This document shows positions 8,098-15,392 of a DNA stretch of 22,054 nt, piece after piece; the stretch's first letter is position 1, and each line of letters begins with the position of its first letter. The translations under genes were made by a program, and so were the position numbers. The notes below the pieces were generated by a model. That model saw only the letters and a program-made list of their open reading frames with translations. It ran no database searches and was not told where the DNA came from. The DNA is taken from the NCBI GenBank assembly GCA_005880175.1, contig VBJR01000046.1, positions 1 to 22,054 on the forward strand, read 5' to 3'. The stretch comes from Chloroflexota bacterium. GTDB taxonomy: Bacteria; Chloroflexota; Dormibacteria; Dormibacterales; Dormibacteraceae.

Positions 8098-8681
8098 CCA
8101 CACGCATGTCGGGACGGCTGGACGGCCGGCGGATCGGCGTGCTCATCGAGAGCGACTTCTACGAGAAGGAGATCTTCTACTACCAGCGGCGCTTCGCGGA
8201 GGAGGGCGCCGAGGTGCACTTCCTCAGCCGCCTGTGGAAGAACGAGTCGATCACGTTCCGCGGCCACGAGTACCAGGCGCCGTTCACGTGCGCCGAGAGC
8301 TTCGAGGACCTGACCGACCACGACCTGCGCGCGTTCTCGGCGCTGATCGTGCCGTCGGGCATGGTGGCGGACCGCCTCCGCTACACCGAGGACATCCGGC
8401 GCCTGCCGCCGGCGACCGAGTTCATGCGCCGCGCGTTCGGCCATCCCCACATCGTGAAAGGGATCATCTGCCACGGGCTGTGGCTGCTCGCGCCCGTGCC
8501 CGAGCTGGTGCGCGGGCGCCGGATCGTCGTGCACAACAACCTGCTCGGCGACGCCCGCAACATGCAGGCCCGGTACACGGACCAGGACGTGGTCGTGGAC
8601 GGCGACCTGATCACCGCCAGGACCGGCGACCACTGTCACCTGCTGGCGAGAAACATCATCGAGGTGCTGGCAGCGAAATGA
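8094..8681 (+). CDS. DJ-1/PfpI family protein (intact)
   Basis: A 195-residue alpha/beta protein of the DJ-1/ThiJ/PfpI family. The nucleophile elbow GIICHGLW places the reactive Cys at 126, and an early acidic residue (E19 in LIESDF) sits where family members have the Glu that tunes that Cys. Known activities include cysteine protease, chaperone, glyoxalase III-like and amidotransferase-related functions; none can be assigned here. The chosen ATG overlaps the ThDP-gene stop (ATGA); the longer open frame upstream is a shadow. The stop overlaps the next ATG in the same way. It is a distant paralogue of the truncated gene at 5957, so two DJ-1-type proteins once flanked the ThDP gene. Confidence 0.88.
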   Translation: MTTRMSGRLDGRRIGVLIESDFYEKEIFYYQRRFAEEGAEVHFLSRLWKNESITFRGHEYQAPFTCAESFEDLTDHDLRAFSALIVPSGMVADRLRYTEDIRRLPPATEFMRRAFGHPHIVKGIICHGLWLLAPVPELVRGRRIVVHNNLLGDARNMQARYTDQDVVVDGDLITARTGDHCHLLARNIIEVLAAK

Positions 8682-9100
8682 CCTTCTCACACGTCGCGAT
8701 CACCTGCGAGAACCCGCTGGCGGTCGAGCGCTTCTATCGCGAGCATCTCGGCTTCCGGCGCGCGCGGGTCTACGCGCCCGGCCCCGGCCAGGTCGTGATG
8801 CTCAAGTCGGGCAGCGTGTACCTGGAGCTGTTCCCGTCCACCGAGACCGCGCCCGGCCCGCCCGCCCTCGGGGCCGGACCGAACTATCGCGGCTGGCGCC
8901 ACATCGCGTTCCTGGTCGACGACCTGGACCGGAAGCTCGCCGAGATGGGCGACGACGCGCAGCTGACGCTGGGCCCGCTCGACATGGGCGAGTTCATCCC
9001 CGGCATGCGCGTGGCGTGGCTGCGGGACCCCGAGGGCAACATCGTCGAGCTCAACCAGGGCTACGTGGACGAGCCCAACCCACCCGAGGAGGCCCGGTGA
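8678..9100 (+). CDS. VOC (glyoxalase/bleomycin-resistance/dioxygenase fold) protein
   Basis: A 140-residue vicinal-oxygen-chelate protein with two beta-alpha-beta-beta-beta modules. It begins MTFSHVAITCENPLAVERFY, and the likely metal ligands are H5, E50 (VYLELF), H75 (GWRHIAFLV) and E124 (GNIVELNQ), the set used by glyoxalase I and related epimerases and dioxygenases. All four are present, so it is probably a metal enzyme rather than a mere binding protein. It overlaps both neighbours (ATGA upstream, TGATG downstream), so it is made with the ThDP, DJ-1 and GMC proteins. A glyoxalase, methylmalonyl-CoA epimerase-like or extradiol-dioxygenase role are all possible. Confidence 0.88.
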   Translation: MTFSHVAITCENPLAVERFYREHLGFRRARVYAPGPGQVVMLKSGSVYLELFPSTETAPGPPALGAGPNYRGWRHIAFLVDDLDRKLAEMGDDAQLTLGPLDMGEFIPGMRVAWLRDPEGNIVELNQGYVDEPNPPEEAR

Positions 9101-10704
9101 TGGCAAGTGAACCGACGTTCGCGTACATCGTGGTCGGCGCCGGCTCCGCCGGCTGTGTCGTGGCGAGCCGCCTGAGCGAGGACCCCGACACGCAGGTGCT
9201 GCTGCTCGAGGCCGGCGGCCCGGACACGCGGCCCGAGATCCACGCCGAGGACCTGGACTCGCTGTTCGCCCTGTGGCGCTCGGAGTGGGCACCGAGCATC
9301 GACTGGGGCTACGTCAGCGAGGACGAGCCCGGCCTGGGCGGCCGCCGGATCCCCGTCGCGCGCGGCCGCGTGCTGGGCGGCTCCAGCTCGGTCAACGCGC
9401 TCATGTACGTGCGCGGCAACCGGCGCGACTTCGACACCTGGAACTACCTGGGCAACCGCGGCTGGAGCTACCAGCACGTGCTGCCCTTCTTCAAGCGCTC
9501 CGAGGACTACGAGGGCGGCGCCTCCGAGTACCGGGGCGCCGGCGGCCCGCTCAGCGTCGTGAACCACGCCGACCCCACGCCCGTCGCGCGGGCGTTCGTG
9601 GCGGCGGCGCAGGAGCTCGGCTACGGCGGCCCCGACAACGACTACAACGCCGCGCAGCAGGAGGACACCGCGTTCTTCTACCAGTCCACGAAGACGCGCG
9701 ACCGCAAGCGCTGCAGCACGTCGGTGGCGTTCCTGGAGCCGGCCCGCCGCCGGGCCAACCTCACGGTGGACGTGGGGGCGCGGGTCACGCGGCTGCTCGT
9801 GGAGGGCCGCCGGGTGGTGGGCGTCGAGTACGTCCAGGGCGGCCAGACGCGGCGGGCGCGCGCCGAGCGCGAGGTGGTCGTCAGCTCCGGCGCGTTCGAG
9901 AGCCCCAAGCTCCTGATGCTGTCCGGGATCGGGCCGGCCGCGCACCTGCGCACGCACGGCATCCAGGTGCTCGTGGACCTGCCGGGCGTCGGCGAGAACC
10001 TGCAGGACCACCTGTTCGTGGGCCTCTGCTACCGGTGCCGGCGCGAGCACCCGCGGGCGACGCTGGTCTCCGAGGCCGGCCTGTTCACGCGGACCGAGGA
10101 GGGCCTGGAGTCGGCCGCCCCCGACGTCCAGTTCACGTTCGGCAGCGCGAAGTTCCTGCTCGAGAACGCGCCGGCATGGAAGCAGGAGGGGCCCGGCTTC
10201 ACGTTCGCCCCGGTCGGCATCCGGCCCCAGAGCGCCGGGCGCGTCACCCTGCGCTCGGGCGACTGGCAGGACGTGGCGTCGGTGCGCTTCAACTACCTCC
10301 AGGCCGACGCGGACGTGACGGTGCTGGTCCGGGGCATCCAGCTGGGTCGCGAGCTGGCGCAGGCGCGCGCGTTCGACGACCTCCGCGGCGAGGAGCTGAG
10401 CCCGGGGCCGGAGGTGACCTCGGACGACGACCTGCGGCAGTTCGTGCGGGCGGGCGCCACCACGCTGTGGCACCCCGTCGGCACGTGCCGCATGGGCGGC
10501 GACGCCGGCGCGGTCGTCGACGACGAGCTGCGCGTGCACGGCGTGGATGGCCTGCGCGTGGCGGACGCGTCGGTCATGCCGGCCATCGTGGCCGGGAACA
10601 CGAACGCCGCCAGCATCATGATCGGCGAGCGCGCGGCGGCGATGTTGCAGGGTCAGCCGGTGCCGGAGCTGGCGTCGCCTGGCCGGTCGGCCCGGACACT
10701 CTGA
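9100..10704 (+). CDS. GMC-family FAD oxidoreductase (choline/alcohol dehydrogenase type)
   Basis: A complete 534-residue GMC flavoenzyme. The FAD loop VVGAGSAG is at residues 11-18, followed by LLLEAGG. GGSSSVNALMYVRGN is the GMC signature-1 region, and SSGAFESPKLLMLSGIG is signature 2. The catalytic pair is H458 in WHPVGTCRMG and N502 in AGNTNAASIM. Members oxidise primary alcohols to aldehydes, reducing oxygen or another acceptor, so it could feed the neighbouring aldehyde dehydrogenases (inference). The ATG is read across the VOC stop (TGATG) and has a GAGGAGG site. The frame opens earlier at 9016, but that stretch is the VOC gene in another frame. It is a paralogue of the partial GMC gene at the left edge, with clearly different sequence. 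Confidence 0.94.
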   Translation: MASEPTFAYIVVGAGSAGCVVASRLSEDPDTQVLLLEAGGPDTRPEIHAEDLDSLFALWRSEWAPSIDWGYVSEDEPGLGGRRIPVARGRVLGGSSSVNALMYVRGNRRDFDTWNYLGNRGWSYQHVLPFFKRSEDYEGGASEYRGAGGPLSVVNHADPTPVARAFVAAAQELGYGGPDNDYNAAQQEDTAFFYQSTKTRDRKRCSTSVAFLEPARRRANLTVDVGARVTRLLVEGRRVVGVEYVQGGQTRRARAEREVVVSSGAFESPKLLMLSGIGPAAHLRTHGIQVLVDLPGVGENLQDHLFVGLCYRCRREHPRATLVSEAGLFTRTEEGLESAAPDVQFTFGSAKFLLENAPAWKQEGPGFTFAPVGIRPQSAGRVTLRSGDWQDVASVRFNYLQADADVTVLVRGIQLGRELAQARAFDDLRGEELSPGPEVTSDDDLRQFVRAGATTLWHPVGTCRMGGDAGAVVDDELRVHGVDGLRVADASVMPAIVAGNTNAASIMIGERAAAMLQGQPVPELASPGRSARTL

Positions 10705-10716
10705 GGGGGATGAGCC

Positions 10717-11457
10717 ATGCCTGCGCAGCAGGACTACGTGCAGCTGTACCGCCGGTTCCTGGACGCGTTCAACGCGGGGGACGAGAAGGCGCTCGACGGC
10801 GTGCTGGCGGAGTCGTTCCTCGACCACCATCCCGGCTTCGTGGTCACCAACCGCGAGGAGTACAAGTCGGCGCTGCGGATGGCCCGGTCCACGGTCGAGG
10901 TGCGCGGTGAGCTGGACGCGATCGAGGCCATCGCCGGCGACCGCGTGCTGCTCAGGGCGACGCTGTCCGGCCGCCACGTGGGCGCGATCTTCGACCGGCC
11001 CCCGACCGGCCGCCCCGTCAGCTGGAAGACGATCGAGATCTGGCGCGGCGAGAACGGCAGGTTCGTGGAGCGCTGGGCCCAGGACGACCTGCTCGGCCTG
11101 GTCGGCCAGCTCTCGGACGACGAGGAGAACATGCGCGTCATCCGGCGGCTGGACGACGTCGTCAACAGCCGCAAGTACGACGACATGGACGAGCTGTTCG
11201 CGCCCAGGTTCATCGACAACAACCCGCACCAGGACGAGGTCTACGCGGCCTCTGGCAACCGCGTGGTCATCCACCTCACGTTCGAGGGCCGCCACGTCGG
11301 GCCGTTCCTGGGCGCCGAGCCCACGGGCCGGCCGGTGACGTGGACGAGCATCGAGATCTACCGGATGGAGGACCGCAAGATCGCCGAGCGGTGGGTCCAG
11401 GCGGACACGACCGGGCTGATGAGGCAGCTGGGCGCGCCGCTGCCGGTGGAGCGCTGA
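10717..11457 (+). CDS. Tandem SnoaL-like (ester cyclase) protein with shortened second domain
   Basis: A 246-residue protein with two copies of a SnoaL/ester-cyclase-like NTF2 domain. Copy 1 (about 5-132) runs from YVQLYRRFLDAFNAGDE through LDHHPG and SGRHVGAIFDRPPTGRPVSW to VERWAQDDLLGLVGQL. Copy 2 (about 138-242) repeats the pattern with VVNSRKYDDMDELFAPRFI, DNNPHQ, EGRHVGPFLGAEPTGRPVTW and AERWVQADTTGLMRQL. Copy 2 lacks about 26 residues between DNNPHQ and AASGNRVV; the matching part of copy 1 holds the helix NREEYKSALRMARS. The deletion is in frame. The gene follows the GMC stop by 12 bases with a purine-rich ribosome site. Related polyketide cyclases close rings, but many homologues have no known reaction. 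Confidence 0.85.
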   Translation: MPAQQDYVQLYRRFLDAFNAGDEKALDGVLAESFLDHHPGFVVTNREEYKSALRMARSTVEVRGELDAIEAIAGDRVLLRATLSGRHVGAIFDRPPTGRPVSWKTIEIWRGENGRFVERWAQDDLLGLVGQLSDDEENMRVIRRLDDVVNSRKYDDMDELFAPRFIDNNPHQDEVYAASGNRVVIHLTFEGRHVGPFLGAEPTGRPVTWTSIEIYRMEDRKIAERWVQADTTGLMRQLGAPLPVER

Positions 11458-11462
11458 GCGCC

Positions 11463-12155
11463 ATGCCGGCATTCCTCCTGCACATCCAGATCCGGCCGGG
11501 CTGCGAGGCGCGGGCGCTCGAGACGCTGGGCGCCATCGAGGAGTCGGCCCACCGCGACCGCGGCTGCGTGGCGTTCACGTGGCTGCGAGAACGTGACGAC
11601 CCCCTCCGCTTCACGCTGTTCGAGCACTGGCGCACCCAGGCGGACCTGGAGGCGCACCTGCAGGGCTCGCCGGAGCGCTGGCAGTCGTTCACGCCCTGCC
11701 TGGCGGCGGAGCCGCGCTCCGTCCCGGTGATCCCCGTGCGCCAGCTCGGGGCGCCGCTCGGCCAGGAGGAGGTCGAGCGGTTCGCGGGCGACTGGTTCGA
11801 GCGCCTGAACCGCCATGCGGACCTGGCGGAGATGCTCCCGCTGATCGCGGACGACGGCCTGGAGATGGTGTTCCCCGAGCGGACGCTGCGCAGCCGCGCG
11901 GACTTCGCCGACTGGTACGCCGCCGTCGGCCGCGCGTACCGCGACCAGGACCACGTCCTGAAGCGGGTCCAGGTCACGCCCGGCACCGCGGGCACGGACG
12001 TGGACGTGGCGGTCACCTGGCGGGCGGTCGCGACGGGGGACGGCAGCCGGATCGCCGCCAACGCCGAGCAGTCCTGGACGCTGGTCCGCTCGCAGGCGAC
12101 GGGCGAGCCGGCCATCCGGACGTACCGGGTCAGGACGTTCCAGCCCATCGGCTGA
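11463..12155 (+). CDS. Antibiotic-biosynthesis-monooxygenase domain fused to SnoaL/NTF2-like domain
   Basis: A 230-residue two-domain protein. Residues 1 to about 90 form a ferredoxin-like ABM domain (FLLHIQIRPGCEARALETL, then DRGCVAFTWLRE, FTLFEHWRTQADLEAHL), found in small cofactor-free monooxygenases and in many proteins of unknown function. Residues from about 100 on look like an NTF2/SnoaL domain (ERFAGDWFERLNRHADLAEML, then MVFPERTLRSRADFADWY, ending RTYRVRTFQPIG). The start at 11463 follows the previous stop by 5 bases, using GGTGGAG inside the previous gene; the longer open frame is a shadow. Quinone-forming oxygenation of a phenolic or polyketide-like substrate is a family-based possibility only. 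Confidence 0.8.
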   Translation: MPAFLLHIQIRPGCEARALETLGAIEESAHRDRGCVAFTWLRERDDPLRFTLFEHWRTQADLEAHLQGSPERWQSFTPCLAAEPRSVPVIPVRQLGAPLGQEEVERFAGDWFERLNRHADLAEMLPLIADDGLEMVFPERTLRSRADFADWYAAVGRAYRDQDHVLKRVQVTPGTAGTDVDVAVTWRAVATGDGSRIAANAEQSWTLVRSQATGEPAIRTYRVRTFQPIG

Positions 12156-12174
12156 GAGATCGGGGAAGGGAGCG

Positions 12175-13116
12175 GTGAGCCACAACCGAGACGAGCGACG
12201 CGAGCGGCTGAAGCGGCTCGACGGCTGCCTCGACGTGCTCGAGGACGCGCACCTGCGGGGTGAGGCCGTCGTGTCGGCGTGGGTGGCGGCGCGTCTGCGC
12301 TCGGCCACCGCGTCGGTCACTGCCGGCATGTCCATCGCCGACGCGATCGAAGAGGTGTTCGCCGAGCAGGAGCCCTGCCTGACGGGCGGCGGCCCCGAGG
12401 CGGCGAGCGCGCCGGTCCGGCCCCCGGCGGCCGGACCGACCTCGCCCCGCGTCGAGCAGCCGCTCATGAGCCCGCTGAACGAGGCCGGCGCCCGGGACCT
12501 GACGGAGCGGATCCGGACGGCGACCCGCCACGTCTGCACGCTGCTGCTGGAGGCGCACGAGGGGCGGGCCTGGCTGGCGCTCGGCTACCGGAGCTGGGAG
12601 CGCTACGTCCGGAGCGAGTTCGGCCTGAGCCGGAGCCGGTCCTACGAGCTGCTGGACCAGGGCCGGGTCATCGTCGAGCTCCAGCGGGCGGCCCGGACGT
12701 CCGCATTTCCGGACGTCTCCGCATACGCCGCGGGACAGATCAAGCACCACCTCGATGATGTCGCCGCGTGCGTCCGGGAGCGGACGGCGGGGCAGCCCGA
12801 GGACCGGGTGCCGGAGATCATCGCCGACGTCGTCCGGGAGCAGCGGGCGTGCCTGCGGGAGTCGCGGGCGCTGCGGCCGTCGCCCCACGCCACCGAGCTG
12901 GCCCGGCTGTCCGCGGCGATCGACTGCCTCGCCGCCATGCCGGACGCCATCACCACCGCGGGCCTGGTCCGCGAGGAGACGGCGGAGCTGCTGTCGTCGG
13001 CCGAGCCGGCGCTGCTGTGGCTGGGCGACCTCGTCGCCGAGCTGCGGCGCCGCGCCCGCGCGGAGGCGCTGCGCGACCGGGCCCGCGCCGGCCACGAGTA
13101 CGCGGTCGGCGCCTGA
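12175..13116 (+). CDS. Unknown protein with helix-turn-helix-like segment
   Basis: A 313-residue protein that I do not recognise as a named family. It starts at GTG 12175 behind GGGGAAGGGAG. The N-terminal 70 residues are charged and helical and end in GMSIADAIEEVFAEQE. A Pro/Ala/Gly-rich linker follows (about 75-105). The middle reads LGYRSWERYVRSEFGLSRSRSYELLDQGRVI (given in part: RSWERYVRSEFGLSRSRSY). This WxxYV-x-EFGLSRSxxYxLL pattern resembles helix-turn-helix segments in actinobacterial phage and plasmid proteins of the ParB-like type. The C-terminal third is helical and Arg/Ala/Leu-rich. It lies between the oxidation genes and the alpha-glucan genes and may be a DNA-binding regulator of this operon (inference). 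Confidence 0.7.
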   Translation: MSHNRDERRERLKRLDGCLDVLEDAHLRGEAVVSAWVAARLRSATASVTAGMSIADAIEEVFAEQEPCLTGGGPEAASAPVRPPAAGPTSPRVEQPLMSPLNEAGARDLTERIRTATRHVCTLLLEAHEGRAWLALGYRSWERYVRSEFGLSRSRSYELLDQGRVIVELQRAARTSAFPDVSAYAAGQIKHHLDDVAACVRERTAGQPEDRVPEIIADVVREQRACLRESRALRPSPHATELARLSAAIDCLAAMPDAITTAGLVREETAELLSSAEPALLWLGDLVAELRRRARAEALRDRARAGHEYAVGA

Positions 13117-13154
13117 GAAGGCCGCGCGCCCAAGTGCATTGGCAAGAGGAGGAC

Positions 13155-15392
13155 ATGGATTTCGTTTTCTCGGACACGATCGCCGGCTACGTGCGCGACG
13201 TCGATCCGGCGGCGCGCGCGTTCGGACTGACGACGACCGACGGGAGGCAGTTCCGCGTCGAGCTCACCGACACGAGCTACGGCGAGGTACTGCGCAACCT
13301 CGGCGAGCCGTTCACGGCCCCGGGCCGGCCCCTCGAGGAGCTGCTGACGCCGGGCCGCTACCTGTTCGCGCACGGCATCTTCTACCCGGAGTCCGGCGGC
13401 CAGCGGTTCGAGGCCAAGCACCTCGTGCTCGTCGGCCAGGGGCCCGAGGAGTACCGGTTCGAGGAGCCGGGCTGGTGGATCGACCAGATCCGATCCCTGG
13501 CCGAGTTCTACATCCGGGCGCAGTTCCCGGACGGGGTAGTGGACTACCGCGGCTACCGGACCCACCTGACGGTCGAGGGCCAGAAGGTGGACAGCACGCG
13601 CCAGGAGACGGACACGATCTCGCGGATGATCTACGGGTTCGCGACCGCGTACCTGCTGACGGGCGAGGACCGCTACCTGGAGGCGGCGGAGCGCGGCACG
13701 GAGTACCTGCGCGAGCACCTGCGCGCCGTGCAGGAGCAGGAGGGCGTCGTCTACTGGTACCACGCCGTGGACGTGCAGGGCGGCCGCGTGCGCAAGGTGC
13801 TCGCCTCGCAGTTCGGCGACGACTTCGACGCGATCCCCGCGTACGAGCAGATCTACGCGCTGGCCGGCCCCGTCCAGACGTACCGCGTCACGGGCGACCC
13901 GCGGATCCTGAGGGACGCCGAGATGACGCTCAACCTGTTCAACCGGTTCTTCCTGGACCGGGCGCAGGGCGGCTACTTCTCGCACGTCGATCCCATCGAC
14001 TTCGATCCCCGCTCCGGGTCGCTGGGCGCGGACCGGGCGCGCAAGAACTGGAACTCCGTGGGCGACCACGCGCCCGCGTACCTGATCAACCTCTACCTGG
14101 CGACGGGGGACGAGCGGCACGCCGAGTTCCTGGCCAGCCTGGCCGACACGATCGTCGAGCACTTCCCCGACCGCGAGAACAGCCCGTACGTGCAGGAGCG
14201 CTTCCACGAGGACTGGAGCGCGGACCGGTCGTGGGGCTGGCAGCAGGACCGGGCGGTCGTCGGCCACAACCTCAAGATCGCGTGGAACCTGATGCGCATC
14301 CACCACCTGCGGCCCAGCGACCGGTACACGGCGCTCGCGCGGGAGATCGCGGCGATCATGCCGGGCACCGGCATGGACCGCCAGCGCGGCGGCTGGTACG
14401 ACGTGATCGAGCGGGTGCGCCGCGACGGGCAGGAGCACCACCGGCTCGTCTGGCACGACCGCAAGGCGTGGTGGCAGCAGGAGCAGGCGATCCTCGCGTA
14501 CCTGATCCTGACCGGCTCGCTCGGCGACGACGAGCACCTGCGGCTGGCCCGCGAGTCGTGCGCGTTCTACAACGCGTGGTTCCCCGACCACGACTCGGGC
14601 GGCGTGTACTTCAACGTCCTGGCTAGCGGCCTCCCCTACCTGCTGGGCACCGAGCGGCTGAAGGGCAGCCACTCGATGTCGGGCTACCACTCGTTCGAGC
14701 TCTGCTACCTGGCCGCCGTCTACACGAACCTCCTGATCCGCAAGCAGCCGATGGACCTGTACTTCAAGCCGCTGCCGGACGGCTTCGAGGACGGCGTGCT
14801 GCGCGTGGCGCCGGACCTGCTGCCCGCCGGCCGGGTGCGGCTGCAGGCGGTCTGGATCGACGACGAGCGCTGGACGGACTTCGACGCGGAGGCCATGACG
14901 ATCCGGCTGCCGGCCGCCCGCGACGAGGCGGCCGACCCGGCGCGCGGCCACCGGCCCGCGTGGGCGGGCAACCCGCGCAGCGCGGAGGCGGGGGACGGCC
15001 GGCGTCTGAACGTGCGCGTCCGCCTGGCGCCCGCCGAGCTGAGCTACGGCATCGTGCTCGACGTGCGCGACGGCGTCGCCGAGCTGGTGCTCGACGGCCT
15101 GATCAAGGCCGAGGCGGAGGAGTCGCTGAAGTCGCACCTGACGAAGGTCGTCGCGGCGCAGCCTCGGCAGCTCGTGCTGCGCATGGAGGGCGTGCGGGCG
15201 CTGTCGCAGGCGGGCGCGCGGGCGCTGGCGTTCACCTGCGAGGACCTCGGCCTGGACACCGACCTGTACATGGTCGGGGCGTCGGACGAGATCCAGGCGA
15301 CGCTGCGCGGGATCGGGTTCATCGAGGAAGTCACGCTCGTGGCGGACCGGTCGCAGATCGGGGCGCCCGCCCCGACGGGAGGACGCACATGA
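13155..15392 (+). CDS. AGE-family sugar epimerase/isomerase-like barrel fused to a C-terminal STAS domain
   Basis: A 745-residue three-part protein. Residues 1-95 form a beta-rich N-terminal domain (FVFSDTIAGYVRDVDPAARAF). From about 100 to 560 is an (alpha/alpha)6 barrel of the N-acylglucosamine 2-epimerase superfamily. It has VGHNLKIAW with H371, the KAWWQQEQAI motif, and GYHSFEL with H512, fitting the two catalytic His residues of that family. From about 633 to 735 is a STAS (anti-sigma-factor-antagonist) domain: VRDGVAELVLDGLI, then QLVLRMEGVRALSQAGARAL. The usual DSSG phosphorylation loop reads SQAG (684-687), so the phosphorylated Ser position is Ala. The start has an AAGAGGAGG site; the end overlaps glgX by ATGA. 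A sugar or disaccharide is the expected substrate; the STAS part suggests partner-protein control. No signal peptide is seen. Confidence 0.85.
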   Translation: MDFVFSDTIAGYVRDVDPAARAFGLTTTDGRQFRVELTDTSYGEVLRNLGEPFTAPGRPLEELLTPGRYLFAHGIFYPESGGQRFEAKHLVLVGQGPEEYRFEEPGWWIDQIRSLAEFYIRAQFPDGVVDYRGYRTHLTVEGQKVDSTRQETDTISRMIYGFATAYLLTGEDRYLEAAERGTEYLREHLRAVQEQEGVVYWYHAVDVQGGRVRKVLASQFGDDFDAIPAYEQIYALAGPVQTYRVTGDPRILRDAEMTLNLFNRFFLDRAQGGYFSHVDPIDFDPRSGSLGADRARKNWNSVGDHAPAYLINLYLATGDERHAEFLASLADTIVEHFPDRENSPYVQERFHEDWSADRSWGWQQDRAVVGHNLKIAWNLMRIHHLRPSDRYTALAREIAAIMPGTGMDRQRGGWYDVIERVRRDGQEHHRLVWHDRKAWWQQEQAILAYLILTGSLGDDEHLRLARESCAFYNAWFPDHDSGGVYFNVLASGLPYLLGTERLKGSHSMSGYHSFELCYLAAVYTNLLIRKQPMDLYFKPLPDGFEDGVLRVAPDLLPAGRVRLQAVWIDDERWTDFDAEAMTIRLPAARDEAADPARGHRPAWAGNPRSAEAGDGRRLNVRVRLAPAELSYGIVLDVRDGVAELVLDGLIKAEAEESLKSHLTKVVAAQPRQLVLRMEGVRALSQAGARALAFTCEDLGLDTDLYMVGASDEIQATLRGIGFIEEVTLVADRSQIGAPAPTGGRT

